Notes: generated by a model from the sequence alone, not told the origin. DNA of 64,000 nucleotides from Zonotrichia leucophrys gambelii (GCF_028769735.1 NC_088169.1:45909229-45973228), one strand, 5' to 3'. Positions 1 through 12,400 are shown, counted from the first letter of the stretch. Translations and numbers: made by a program.

Positions 1-1640
1 TAGAAAAAACAAACATTAGTCATTTTTATAAATTTGATAAATATGCAGTTTTTGAATCACAAATACTATTGATGAACATTCTCAGTATTTTTTAATTCTG
101 TATGCTTAGATTAGGAAACTGTCCTATTTTTAGCAATTGATTTCTGGAAATATTTTTGTTATCATGTTTTACTCTTGTGGCTGTCAACTCAAAAGCAAAT
201 AATGATGTTGTTTTCACTTTTAATGTGAACATCTATATTTGGAGATATTCTCTGTCTCAAACAGCCAACCACAAGTGTTAACACTTGAAAAATGTTCAGT
301 AAAAATAGAAATAATTTAACTTGAAATACATAAATTCAAAACTAATAAAGAAAATAATGATTTATTTAGCTGGTCACAAACAGCTGAGAACCTTTGAGCC
401 TTAACAGTAAAATGCCTGCAAATTGAGATTGAGTGACAAGGTTCATTAAAAGTAGCAAACTGCAAAAAAAAAGTGATGTGTTGAAACCAAATTGTTACAA
501 TTCCTCAGGAATATTTCCTCTTATTTTTTATTTTTTTTCCAAAATTTATATTAAAAAATATTTAAATATAGAGAGATATAAATCTTATAAATTTATATAT
601 AAAAGTTTACATATATGTGTGTGAGCAAAAATATAGGAAAAGATCTTGATAGCCTTCAGCACATGGAACAGTAAATTGCAATAGCCTTTTTGAGGTCAAT
701 GAGGCCACCTAGAGATCCATCAGTGCAAAAGAAATTACTGGAATCTGACTGGTTGGAGGCTGCAGTAAACAGTCTGTATAATAATCCGAGGCACAGAAAA
801 ACAAACCAGAAATGTTATGCTGCAGAGGGCAAATATGCTGGAGCACCACATCTATTGTTGCTCTCAAAAGGCTTTGTGACTCTGTGGCAGTGGGATGAAC
901 AAGGAAGTAGCATGTGCTGCTTATAAAACCATCCCATGCAGTGCAGGAGGGATAAGGAACCCCCTTCTTGCATGGAATAAGCATTTTCCAGTGGCTGTAC
1001 TGTATCTGCTAATTATTTGTTTATGAGCATAAAGAAAATAATACCTTAAGCACGATACATGCCTTTAAAAATGCCCTCCCCCAAACCAGAGGGTTTTTTA
1101 TCTAAACAGTGTTTCATGGAAATAAAATGCAGTCTCACACGGACAGATACCAATGCTGTGCTAACATCTGTGAAACAGACAATTACAATCAACCCAGTCT
1201 TCTTCCTACAGAGCAGGATGGGCAGTTTAAAAAAGGGCTGACGGCAGTCATTGTGCAAGCAGAAGCACTAATATTCCATAATTTTATTTTTCCATAATAA
1301 AGCATGTACAACTGTGCATACTCACCCCTACCCCATTCACACTGAGTGGACTGGATTGACAGCTTTACAGTCTCATTTATATATTTGAATGATTCTGCTC
1401 TTCAACGTGATAGACATATTCTCCAGAGGACAAAGTTTCCCTTGTGGTGCGATTTGTGGAGTGTATTTGGGCTGGAATGCTTTCAGGTTTCTAAAGCAAG
1501 CATTTGCAGATACAAACTAAATGCAGGGACTGCCCAAGAGAACAAACTGCAGGAGCTGCAGTGGATGTTTACTGTTTTTTTGCAAAATCGGGTATTAACA
1601 GCCCTTAAGCAACCTAGAAGATATTTAGCTGAATTTTACT
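1..1640. other. 5' flank of SLITRK6, no gene recognised
   Basis: AT-rich non-coding flank. About 530-630 is a strongly AT-biased stretch with TATA-like runs. About 690-960 and 1050-1260 are less AT-rich and hold short open frames on both strands, but none resembles a known protein or continues through a plausible splice pattern. No repeat family is recognised. Upstream regulatory elements of SLITRK6 could lie here, but that is inference from position only. Confidence 0.5.
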
Positions 1641-1900
1641 TTCTGAGGCTCACTTAGATAAGGGGAAAAAGAGGTGAGAGAAATTGCAGGAGGAGGAGCT
1701 GATCTGTCTCAAGGTGGAGCTGTATCTTGTATTAAATGACATTGGCAGATTAAAGCTCTCTGGTGGGGAAGGGCTTAAAGGCTGAGTCAAAAGCCAAGAA
1801 GTCTCTTTATTTACGCCTACCTCCCAGCCCCTGGCAATCTGACTAATAACAAACTGAGCTAACAAGAAAGACTAGAAAGAACAGAGAGAACACAGGAGCA
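1641..1900 (+). promoter_or_regulatory. Probable SLITRK6 promoter-proximal region
   Basis: This stretch lies just upstream of the inferred first exon and is richer in purines and GC than its surroundings, with a GGAGGAGGAGC run near 1688. A GATA-type word, AGATAAGG, is at 1656-1663. I see no convincing TATA box or CpG island, so the transcription start cannot be fixed from sequence. The assignment rests on position relative to the splice donor at 2302 and is an inference. Confidence 0.3.
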
Positions 1901-2301
1901 GCTTGCATCTAAAAATCTGACAAACCAAGTGATCAAGTCAAGCTCTGCTGAGCATCTTGTTTGTTTACTGCATCCAAATGCTTGCAAACAGTTAACTATA
2001 TGCAGAAAAGTCAGCCTAGCTGTGAAGTATGCTGTGAATTTTAATTGAGGAAAAAGGACAACTGTTTACAGGATGGTCTGACGTGCACGGCTGCCTGGAA
2101 GATTTTTTCAATCGAATGCTTTGTACTTTGTCTTCTGAACAAGGATTTTAACTTTATGGAGCTGTAGCATTACCGGAGCTTGCAGCAAAGGGAAACTCAG
2201 AAAAAAGTGTGCGTTTTTCAGAGGGAAAAATTACATTGCATGGAAACAGCTGCTCCAACTGTGCATTACTGAGTGTACCAGGGAGTGTTGCTGCTGTACA
2301 G
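1900..2301 (+). other. SLITRK6: SLITRK6 exon 1 (non-coding leader; 5' end uncertain)
   Basis: The 3' boundary is well supported: CAG|GTAAGA at 2301/2302 is a near-consensus donor. SLITRK family genes typically have one or more 5' non-coding exons and a single coding exon, so a leader exon is expected here. The 5' end is a guess, because no promoter motif fixes the start. The leader is crowded with short upstream ORFs (1978-1995, 2000-2044, 2073-2081, 2116-2151, 2156-2167, 2240-2272), each ending before the main start codon. Translation of SLITRK6 would therefore need leaky scanning or reinitiation if the transcript starts upstream of them. Confidence 0.6.
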
Positions 2302-5300
2302 GTAAGAAAGATTCCGGTTAGCTAATTAGCTAAGCACATGAGAATTTCACTTCTCAGTAAAAGTTGCATTTATTTATCTGCATAACTTTTATGTTAAATG
2401 ATGGCAGTTTATACTGTATTTTAAACAGTTTGCAGGGACATTTATTCAAACTGATTACTGTGTAGAATATGTGCATTAAGGGAATGTTGTTCTTGAACCT
2501 CTTAAGGGAGAGGAATGGGTGTTTGGTTTTATTTCAAGCGCAAAAATGGTCTTAAATGCATCATCTGAGTGTAATTCCCTTAAGAATTTAATAAAAAATC
2601 CCAAAGGCTTTTAGAAATTACTAATTCTTAGCTTGGGGGTTTGAAAATCATCATCATAGTTGTTTTTTTTATATATATAGCTAAAATAAGAAAATCAAAC
2701 AAATAAACCCTCAAGCATAATGAAACAAGCTATTTCAATGTTTTAAAACCAAATCAATTATTACTTAGCAAGCATGAGATGCCTTTGCTGTAAGGTGACT
2801 ACTTCTGGAAGTATTCAACTTTGCCTCATAGAAAAAACTGTGACATTTTTTAGTCTTTTAGAATTCCTACAGAGTTTAGTTACAGTATGCAGTCAGCAGT
2901 GACTTACATGAAAGCAGATAAAAAAAACTTAAGTTACTACGTGGAATTTGCTGAAAAAACTCACCACATGAAAAGTCTTTCAAATTACACTTTGTTGTAT
3001 TGTGAATACTTTCAGTTAAATGTTAGTCATCTGTTACAAGAGGGCAGTTTTTATTTTACAATAGTAGCCCACTGAGAACTTCATTACATGTTTCTGAGTG
3101 TTTAGAAAAATTAAATGGAGAAAGGAAAAAGAATAAAACTCTCCTATTAATTTTTATTGTGTGGGTATATATATGTGTGTGAGAGAGTTCTGGCAGTGCT
3201 GCTTACAGAAGTATGACGATGATTAAAATGTGAATGTTTTCCAATTGGTTACAAATGTTACTTTCATCTCTGAGAGGAAGGCTTTAATTTTAGTAACCTA
3301 ATTTCTCAATATGCAATAGAATGCAACATGCCTTAAAGATTTCTTTTTTCGTTTAATTTTGCTCAAGGACTTTATAAGTGTTGTTTGAATTTGATGCGGA
3401 TTGACACTGGAATTTCTAATGAGAAAAAGTGTACAGAAATAAAGTTGAATTAGTCATAGCATAGGTTTGAAGCCGGCATCTGTGTCAAGAGCTTGTATTT
3501 TTTACCTTGGGTCACTGGAAAGGATAGTGATGCATGTAAAGCAAGGATAAGTCTCTAGCATAATGTGATCCTGGAATTATTCTGCATATTTTAAAATAAC
3601 ATCTTGACATGGTGTGTCTTATCAAATACTTCTTGGGAAAACAGACTTAAAGACATATATATTAAACATGGGCAGCTGAAGTTCAAAGAGGGTTATATGA
3701 GGCAACAAAATTATGTTGCAACTACTAAAACAAAGATAAAAGCTCATACTTTTAAGGACAATTTTTCTCACACTGTGAATTGTACTTACTACTTATAAAC
3801 TCGTATTTCTACTCTCACTTATCAGAAGCTACTCATGGAGAAAAACAAAATTCACTGTGGACACACTGTTGTTCTTTGTGTGTGTGTGTGTAATACTCAT
3901 GCCACAGCATTTAAGTGCATGCATGTGTAAAGCTTTGCAATCTGTTCTAAGGGAAGCCTTGAGAAATAGTGTTTCTAGTAACCAAGGTGCATGATATTCA
4001 AAATATGCATTGATGAGATGCCAAATCATATGACCACACTATAAAAATGTTCATGCATGTATTGAATTGATCCTTGTAAAATGTTCTAATCTTTCAGAAA
4101 CTGACACTGTTAGTTGTGTAGTGACATTCTATACTTCATCTTTCAATAGCCTAGTTTGAAAGATTCTGACCTTTATTAGATGGATTACTTAAGGGTCTTG
4201 CTTAGTTCAGTACTCAAATAAATAGCACACCCCATAAACATTACTGGTTTTAAATAATCCATTGCATTTTAGGGGATTTTTTGGTTATTATTTACTTTTT
4301 TTGAAATTTGGAAATACTTAACTAAAGATTATAAGCAACGATTTCCCTCTATCTTATGTATCAAGAGTTACCATTGGTCTTGCTAATTAGGCAGCCTTGA
4401 CAGAAAGAAACAGAGAATCTTCTAATAGCCTATAGGACAACTTAATTCAAGCCAATAATAAATGACTGATTTAAACATCTAAATTTTACTTGCAACTCCA
4501 TAGCTGTATTGTAATGATGCATTTATCAAGTGTTTCAAAGTCTAAGATCAGATGGAAAGGTGATAATTATATTACATAACAAATAGTTGATAGTGGTGAT
4601 AATTTTTAATTTGTAAAGCACAGTCAGGTCCATATACATTTCACTGTGGAAATTGATGATTATTATCATTGGGAGGAGTCTAATACTAATCTCAAAAAGT
4701 TTGCCCTTGCTTGCTTGTTTTTTCTGGCACACACTGCATTCTCAGTTCTCTTTTTTAACATTGTGTACGCAAATTTTTTTGTATGTACATTACATGTGAA
4801 CATTACAGTACTTTGTGCTGTGGCCCCACTTTCACCCACAGTCTACAACATATGCATTAAAATTTAAGCAAAGAGAGATGATTATTTTGTCCATGTCCTT
4901 TTCAGTTTGTGGGTACAAGGATTTCAGAGGAAATACCCTTTGATTTCCATACATAATGCAGAACTGAAGAGAGATTCCCTGTACCCTGCAAGAATGGGCT
5001 TTTGCTCACAACACATTACTGATCCAAACCAAATCTTATTTCTCTTCAGCAGCTGGGTAGCATTAAGTTAATCTTAGCAAGGTACTCTTAACATTTGCAG
5101 TGCTATATAGTGACAGAAAGCAATGGTTCAAAATATTATATTAGCTTTGATATAAGTTTCTTGGAACAGTAAATTATTACTGTTTTCCACTGGCAGTCTA
5201 TACAGTATATGAGTAAAACCAACACACTCCTGATTACATCCTACTTTGGATATCAGCATGAAAGTACTGAAGATTTCCCCTTAAGACTCTGTTTATTCAT

Positions 5301-5580
5301 TCAGTACATCAAACTAAATTTATATTCTCTAATTAGAAAATAATTCCATTGTTTTGCATGATATGATAGCCCTTGGAAGGAGAAGTAGCACAGTGATGAA
5401 GATTAGGAATGTTTTTTTCTTTCTGTTATGCCAGGGAAAAGAAAAACAAAAAGAAAAAAACCCAAAAAACAAAAACCAAAAAAACTCCAGCAAACAAAGC
5501 CACAAAATCCCCCCAAACAAACAACCCAAACCTTGTGAAATCATGACTCTATTACTTATTTCCTTTTTTTTTTTTAATAG
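2302..5580 (+). other. SLITRK6: SLITRK6 intron 1 (leader intron)
   Basis: This is a 3,279-bp GT-AG intron. The donor is GTAAGA at 2302. The acceptor is a long T-tract ending in TTTAATAG at 5580, immediately followed by the short leader segment AATCTGCTGGAC and the start codon. The interior is AT-rich with no recognisable gene or transposon. It holds a short (GT)n run at 3877-3891 and an A/C-rich low-complexity tract at 5436-5530, just before the acceptor. Regulatory elements may be present but cannot be identified by inspection. Confidence 0.75.
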
Positions 5581-5592
5581 AATCTGCTGGAC

Positions 5593-8118
5593 ATGATGAA
5601 GCTTTGGATTTTTGTTCTATGCTCAATTGTGGTTGCATCCGATCCTTTCCAGTCACAGCCTTCTTTTTCTTCAGTCAGAGGATCTTGTCAGAGTCTGTGT
5701 TCCTGTGAAGAAAAGGATGACACCATGATTATCAACTGTGACAAAAGAGACATCAAGATGATATCAGAAATAAATGTCCCACCATCACGGCCTTTCCATC
5801 TTAATCTGTTAAACAATGGTCTGAGTATGTTACATGTGAATGATTTTGCTGGCCTTGTTAATGCTATTTCTCTGCATCTTGGTTTTAACAATATAGCAGA
5901 TATTGAGCCTGGGGCTTTCAATGGTCTCAGCCTACTTAAGCAACTTCATATCAATCACAATTCTTTGGAAACACTTAAAGAAGATACGTTTAATGGATTG
6001 GAAAATTTGGAGTTTCTTCAAGCAGACAACAATTTCATCACAGTGATTGAAGCAAGTGCCTTTAGCAAGCTCAACAGGCTTAAAGTGCTTATTTTGAATG
6101 ATAATGCCATTGAGTATCTTCCTCCAAACATATTTCGTTTTGTGCCATTGACCCATTTAGATCTGCGCGGAAACCAGTTACAGACACTGCCCTATGTTGG
6201 CTTTTTGGAACACATTGGAAGAATACTAGACCTTCAGTTGGAAGACAATAAATGGGCCTGTAACTGTGATTTGTTGCAGCTGAAGATATGGCTAGAAAAC
6301 ATGCCTCCTCAGTCCATAATAGGTGATGTTGTATGCAATAGCCCTTCAGTTATCAAAGGCAGCATATTAAGCCGGCTGAAAAAAGAATCTCTTTGTCCCA
6401 CCCATCCTGTTAATGAACTAGAAGATCCTTCAGGATCACTGCCCTTGGTTGTAACCACCGCTATCAATGATAATCATCTATCAACTAAGGTGATTCCTCT
6501 CCTGAAAGCTCCTACTAAAGAACCAAGTTTAGTGCTTCATACTTCCAAGCCTACTACATTTCCAGGAATCTCTTGTCCTGTCCCTTGTCACTGCACCAGC
6601 CATATGCTCTCAGGAGTTCTTATGCACTGCCAGGAGCGAAATATTGAAAGCTTGTCTGATTTAGGACCTCCTCCTCCAAATCCTAAAAAGCTTATCCTAG
6701 CTGGAAACATTATTCAGACGTTATTGAAATCAGATCTTGTGGACTATGCCAGCCTGGAAATGCTTCACCTGGGGAACAATCGCATTGAGATCCTTGAGGA
6801 AGGTTCCTTTATGAATCTGACCAGACTACAGAAACTATATCTCAATGGCAATCATCTTACAAAGCTAAGTCAAAATCTCTTCCTTGGCCTTCAGCACCTT
6901 GAGTACTTGTACCTTGAATATAATGCCATCAAAGAAGTTTTGCCAGGGACATTTAATGTAATGCCAAAACTGAAAGTTCTCTACCTAAATAACAACCTTC
7001 TGCAGGCTTTGCCACCCCATATCTTTTCAGGTGTTCCCCTCACCAGACTAAATCTGAAAACAAACCAATTTGCTCATTTGCCTGTGAGCAATGTTTTGGA
7101 TGAACTGGATATGCTGGTACAAATTGAACTTGAAGACAACCCTTGGGACTGTACTTGTGATTCAGTTGGACTGCAAAAATGGATACAGAAATTGAGTAAG
7201 AATACCATGATGGGTGATATTTTTTGTAAATCTCCCGGGCACTTAGCAAAAAAAGAATTGAAATCCCTAAAGAGTGAAGTCTTGTGTCCAGGTTTAATAA
7301 ACAGCCCTGCCCTACCAACCCATGCCAGCTTTGTAGTCGTGACAACTTCTTCTCCTACTGCCAACACCGCAGACACCATCCTGCGGTCTCTTACAGATGC
7401 TGTCCCACTTTCAGTTCTAATATTAGGACTTCTCATTGTGTTTATAACTATTGTGTTTTGTGCAGCAGGAATAGTTGTTCTTGTTCTGCACCGGCGCAGG
7501 AGATGCAAAAAGAAGCAAGTGGATGAACAAGTGAGGGACAGCAGCCCTGTTCACCTTCAGTACAGCATGTATGGGCATAAGACAACACACCACACCACGG
7601 AGCGCCCAGCTGCCACTCTCTATGAGCAAAGAATAGTTACCCCCATGGTTCAGGTGTACCACAGCCCATCCTTCAGCCCCAAGCACACCGAGCAGCAGCA
7701 GGAGGAGGGAAGTGAGAAGGAAGCTAATGATTCCAAATATCTTCGCAGAAGTCTCCTGGAAAGAGAGAACAGTTCACCACTTACAGGTCCAAATGTCAAA
7801 TACAAGGCTACAGACCAATCTGCTGAATTTCTGTCTTTTCAGGATGCTAGCTGCTTGTATAGAAACATTCTTGAAAAAGAAAGAGAGCTGCAGCAACTTG
7901 GGATCACAGAATATCTAAGAAAAAATATTGTCCAGCTCCAGCCTGACATGGAAGTTCGTTATCCTGGAACACATGAAGAGTTGAAGCTAATGGAGACACT
8001 CATGTACTCCAGGCCAAGAAAGGTTTTTCTAGAACAAACTAAAAATGAGTATTTTGAGCTCAAGGCTAATTTACATGCTGAGCCTGACTATCTGGAAGTC
8101 CTGGAGCAGCAGACGTGA
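5593..8118 (+). CDS. SLITRK6: SLIT and NTRK-like protein 6, complete coding sequence in one exon
   Basis: 841 residues, the same length as I recall for human SLITRK6, and recognisable as that protein throughout. It is a type I synaptic-adhesion membrane protein; the family promotes synapse formation through LAR-type receptor phosphatases (PTPdelta for several members), and human SLITRK6 loss causes deafness with high myopia. Seen: signal peptide about 1-16; first LRR domain with N-cap cysteines C32/C36/C38/C49, repeats about 67-206 and C-cap cysteines C223/C225/C248/C268; a variable Ser/Thr/Pro linker about 270-326; second LRR domain with N-cap C328/C332/C334/C346, repeats about 364-500 and C-cap C520/C522/C545/C565; transmembrane helix about 604-632, followed by RRRR; cytoplasmic tail to 841. 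The C-terminal tyrosines Y820 (NEYFEL) and Y833 (DYLEVL) resemble the Shc- and PLC-gamma-type sites of Trk receptors. The start is a tandem ATGATG; the second ATG aligns with the mammalian MKLW start. No frameshift or missing domain. Confidence 0.98.
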   Translation: MMKLWIFVLCSIVVASDPFQSQPSFSSVRGSCQSLCSCEEKDDTMIINCDKRDIKMISEINVPPSRPFHLNLLNNGLSMLHVNDFAGLVNAISLHLGFNNIADIEPGAFNGLSLLKQLHINHNSLETLKEDTFNGLENLEFLQADNNFITVIEASAFSKLNRLKVLILNDNAIEYLPPNIFRFVPLTHLDLRGNQLQTLPYVGFLEHIGRILDLQLEDNKWACNCDLLQLKIWLENMPPQSIIGDVVCNSPSVIKGSILSRLKKESLCPTHPVNELEDPSGSLPLVVTTAINDNHLSTKVIPLLKAPTKEPSLVLHTSKPTTFPGISCPVPCHCTSHMLSGVLMHCQERNIESLSDLGPPPPNPKKLILAGNIIQTLLKSDLVDYASLEMLHLGNNRIEILEEGSFMNLTRLQKLYLNGNHLTKLSQNLFLGLQHLEYLYLEYNAIKEVLPGTFNVMPKLKVLYLNNNLLQALPPHIFSGVPLTRLNLKTNQFAHLPVSNVLDELDMLVQIELEDNPWDCTCDSVGLQKWIQKLSKNTMMGDIFCKSPGHLAKKELKSLKSEVLCPGLINSPALPTHASFVVVTTSSPTANTADTILRSLTDAVPLSVLILGLLIVFITIVFCAAGIVVLVLHRRRRCKKKQVDEQVRDSSPVHLQYSMYGHKTTHHTTERPAATLYEQRIVTPMVQVYHSPSFSPKHTEQQQEEGSEKEANDSKYLRRSLLERENSSPLTGPNVKYKATDQSAEFLSFQDASCLYRNILEKERELQQLGITEYLRKNIVQLQPDMEVRYPGTHEELKLMETLMYSRPRKVFLEQTKNEYFELKANLHAEPDYLEVLEQQT

Positions 8119-8181
8119 AGCGATAATACATGGGGCTGGGGCCGAGTTTCTGTGATTTTACTTTAAGGTGGAATCATTGTA

Positions 8182-8187
8182 AATAAA
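8182..8187 (+). terminator. Proximal poly(A) signal AATAAA
   Basis: A canonical AATAAA hexamer 64 bases after the stop codon. Its use would give a very short 3' UTR. No strong GU-rich element is visible directly downstream, so I consider it a minor site. Confidence 0.4.
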
Positions 8188-9236
8188 AGTGCCTTATAAA
8201 AACATGTCAACAGTCAGAACTTAAGCACAGCAGTAATCCTAGCAAAGAAAAACTCAGGGATCACTGTGGGAAGCCATGGGGTTGTGAGCAGGCAATATGT
8301 CAAACCCCAAGTTAAGCAAGAATTTAGTCTGATTGAACTGTGTGAGGAAGATTGCTTATTGCACCATTCCTCATCATTTTGAAAAGGTGTATATGCCACT
8401 CTCCATTCACTTCTGTTTCCCAACCTATGGAAAAAAAAGTTCATTCCCTTTACCCCTTCTTTTTTCCCTCCATTTAATTAGATTCCTTTTAAATAACAAA
8501 AAGACCAAAAAAAAAAGAAAATTCCAACACCTGTGTTTGTATTTATAACCTTAGAGTGTATATGTTAGGTTAGAACATGCACTGCATCCATGACCACTGT
8601 CTACAACTACACCTTACATACCTTTATAATAAATATGAAAGGAGTTGAAAAGTTGTCATACTAAATGTCAGTTAAAAAGGAAAACAGATAAAATATTTTT
8701 GTTTATTCACCCAAAGCCTGCAAATATTTAAGTATTCTACACAGAACTTTATTTGAATTCTGTATCTGTATGTGGAAGGAAAAATATGCATCTATGTTTA
8801 CCCAACATCTTCAACAAAGAAAACTGCAAGCCTTTTGCTACTTTCCCTATCTGATAGCTTTACCTAAGTTTGGACAATCTTTTCTTGAGCTGCTGCTATA
8901 AGATATTGTGCATCACTGGTGTTTCAACTCATAATCCTGGGTAATTTGAAAAGCTACTGAGAATCAGCTGTAAATATGTTACTGTGTTTAATAAGTTTGG
9001 TTTTTTTATAAATATATATATATACATATGTATATAAATAACTTCTGTGCTGGCTTTAAATATTCTTGAAGGAAATGAGTTTGCTGTGGCTAGGAATTTC
9101 CAAGTGCATATACAGGTCCTTTTCCACCCTAACCAAAAGCAACACTCAGACAGAATAACTGCAACAATACACACATGAGGAAGAATAATAGTATTTAGCT
9201 ATTTGTACAAAAATATATTTTCTGAAATTAGAAGAA

Positions 9237-9242
9237 AATAAA
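9237..9242 (+). terminator. Distal poly(A) signal AATAAA
   Basis: Canonical AATAAA immediately followed by the GU-rich run GTGTTGTGGG. It lies about 1.1 kb after the stop, near the expected end of a SLITRK6 3' UTR. The GU element is unusually close to the hexamer, so cleavage position is uncertain. Confidence 0.5.
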
Positions 9243-9440
9243 GTGTTGTGGGAAAAATAGGTTACAAACACATAGAACACTCCAGGTTTATTTTTGCAAT
9301 GAATTCTCGCTAGATTTATATTTACTATTTATTCTGTATAATTTTGTATTTTTTTCTTTCCAACTCACAAGAAAAGAAAAAGCTTATTCCTGGCTAATTT
9401 TCAAGCTAATCAAGGAACTGCTCTCTATTAATGAAAAAGA

Positions 9441-9446
9441 AATAAA
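9441..9446 (+). terminator. Second distal poly(A) signal AATAAA
   Basis: Canonical AATAAA followed within 10-50 bases by T-rich sequence (TTTTTTAAATGTCTTTTTCTT), a reasonable downstream element. It is an alternative end for the long SLITRK6 transcript. Confidence 0.45.
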
Positions 9447-9460
9447 GAGTTTTTTAAATG

Positions 9461-12400
9461 TCTTTTTCTTAAAGGTCACTTTTTAAAGAAGGCAGCAACT
9501 TCTGCATGCACAAGTTTTAAACTACTTGGGAATTAAACACAATGATTCTTCTCACTCTTGCCATGTGGACAGAAGCGTCTTATCCTGAGTTCAGTAAGGT
9601 CATTCAATTTCTGTGCATGACTGATGTGGTGCCAAAACACAATTTCTGACCTGCATCTATCTTCCTCCAAGCAAATCTTTTGTAAACTGACTATGCATGA
9701 GGTTTTTTTTTTCCTAATTCCTATTTGTAAAGTGAAAAATCAGCTTAATTACTACATGTATAGATATGTATGCTAAATTTAGCATTGAAATATTGATAAA
9801 CTCAAAGTGAAAAGATATATATTCTTTAGTTCAAAATACTGTCCATGTCTTACCTTTTTGTATATACAAATTAGAGTTCTTCATGTTCTTCTACATAAGT
9901 TTCTGACAGAAAAAAAATCCTATATTATATATGAAAGTCAGATTCTCAGTTCTTTCAAATTTGCACAGACATAACAACTTTTATGGTGCTATACTAATTT
10001 CTGTAGTTTGAGGATCTGACCATCTTTTGTCTCTGTTAACAAATCAACTTCCTTATTAATATTTTTGAGGTGTTACCAGTTTGTTATGGAAGTAAAACCT
10101 GGCTTTAAAAAATTAAAATTCCAGTTATTAGAGAAGTATTATTTCTTCTTTCTATATCTAAGAATAATTTAATCAGAAAACCTGTCTATTTTGGAAGATT
10201 ATGAAGAGTAAATGTGGCAACAACATATTTTGTTTCATTTCTATCTTCATTCCAGACTGTGAAAGACAATATCAAATATTGCATGTGCAGGTAGGGGCGA
10301 GAAAAAAGGGAAAATGTGCGTGCAATAACTTTGCATTAAATGAGTTATGGGATGTTATTTTAGATATACTTGCATATTCAAGCACATGTTAATGTGTTTC
10401 ATGAGCATAGAACCTATGGAAACCCATGCCTGGATCTGGAGGAGCATCTGGGGGACAGATGGGATGGCTTAGAGCACTAAAATGACACTAAGTGTCTCCA
10501 TTTAAAGAATTTAGTTTCACACAGGGAAAAAAAATCAAATAAATTTACTATATAGAATAATTAAATGCAGTTAAAAATTGGATTTATTTAATGGAAATAG
10601 AAAGCTTTGAATGCTGAATCAGACACATTAAATTTTTCTTTTTCAAATTCTCAGAGATCTCAAGTTATTGTAATGGAAAAAGTCAGAATGCAAATGTAAA
10701 TGGTACTTGATAACAGAATTTATTATTTCAGTGTCGTTGATTTCAGTAGTTATTTCCAAAAAAAAAAAAAAAAGTGTGTAAAAATAACACCCTGCAATTG
10801 GCAAGATGAGGGGAAATGGTGATTCAAGCCCTCCGGCTTAGATTTAAGAGAAATAGCTTCAGACTAAAGACAATTGCCACATGCACAGATGTCACTTTGC
10901 TTAGCTGCTAACAGTTACTTGGCAGAATGTTGAGGACAACAGTGTGGCAAACATTCTTTTCCCTTGCAGTCTCAAAGCATCAGAAGGAAGAGTGAGCTAA
11001 ATTAATGTCAAAGCAAGTCAGTTACACAGCTGTACGGGAGCCTCGCTCAGCAGGATTAAAGAGACCTTTACCATTTAGCTTTCCTTCAGAAGGGAGAGTC
11101 ATGCCTTTCACTTTGTAAGGACAACTGTGCTCTGTGGCAGTCTGTATAACACTGCAAGGGCTTTGGCAATATCCAGGATTCTCCAGGATGTGGCTGGCTG
11201 TCCACTTTCCTATCATCACGTTGCCTACTGGGCTGCCATGCAGTGAGCCTTTATAATGAGAAGGGAGGGGTCTGCCTTACATTCAGATAGTGATTTTTCC
11301 AGCTATGAGGAAAATGTACACTGCCAAAACAAAAACGGACAAAGGTTTGACATCATATGACCATTTTTCAGCTAAAGAAAATCATTGTCTGCTTATAAAA
11401 ATAAAATAATGACATAAGAACGACATCACATAAGAAAGAAGGATGTGATATCCATTTCTAGAAGTTTTTTGGAATATTCTAACAACTGGAAATGTGTTGC
11501 TATTGATGCTTGCAGAAAGCTGGGAAGGATATTCATAAATTTTCTTGTTAAAACCCTATTGTCATATTTTTATTTTTTTTTTCAGTGACAGGCATAGTCA
11601 AGTGGTTTGATACATTTTTACTTAGCTAGAATAATGGAGGGTGGAAGGCAAAGCATGTTTGACAGTGTGCAACAAAGTGGATCCATTTTTTTCCTGTCAA
11701 GATGAGAGCTTAATTGAGTGCGAGAACAGTGCTTCGTCAAGCACACTGGTGTAAGTGGCAGCTATGATGTTGTTGCTAGGGTACCTCAAGGTAACCAACA
11801 CTATCATTTTTCACCTCACATTTGAACAGACCTGTTCCCTAAATAAACATATTAAAATCATTAATTACACTTTTTTGTTTTAAATTGAGCTTATATTTTC
11901 AGCTTCATAGAAGACAATTGTCTTTCTCTTTTTTTCTTTTTCTTCCTGCTACAAGTAAATTTCCCACAAACTTGTATCACTGGTACTTGATTTTATTGCC
12001 TGCAGTGATGCCTCTCCAAACTTTTTAAAATAAATAAAACCCAACCCTGCACTTAAAAAACCTTATCCAACAAAGACTATAAATGTACACATCAATTAGG
12101 ACATTTGCCTATTCAGAAATGGCCTAATATTTTTGCACGTTCTTTTCCATTTGAATGACAGATCAACCTTTCTGTCATTTATTCCAGACTGAAAATTAGT
12201 TTGTACTTATTTTCAGTGGTGTGTCGAACATATCAGATTTGGATATAATCCTTTTCAACTTGCAATCAATGTTTCTCTGATTGGAATCTGAGGATCAATT
12301 TTCAGCCCCTCTTTGCATGACAAAACTGTTCCCTGTATGACTCCAGATTGGAGATGTTTGCCATGTACCAGTTAACTTACCTACAAATAGATTACTAATT

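Larger units (their letters stand above)
8119..9460 (+). other. SLITRK6: SLITRK6 3' UTR (extent inferred)
   Basis: AU-rich sequence after the TGA stop at 8116-8118. It contains many ATTTA words, an (AT)n-like tract at 9007-9037 and several potential poly(A) signals. The shortest form would end after 8182-8187, and longer forms after 9237-9242 or 9441-9446. A 3' UTR of roughly 1.1-1.3 kb is usual for this gene in mammals, so I favour a distal site. Usage cannot be decided from the sequence. Confidence 0.55.

Noticed and set aside
7074..7508. 144-codon open frame on the minus strand
   Set aside because: It is antisense to the SLITRK6 coding sequence and is a by-product of its codon usage.
10800..10860. 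Possible CR1 3' fragment (GGGGAAATGG...TTAGATTTAAGAG)
   Set aside because: The similarity is short and the required flanking CR1 segments are absent.
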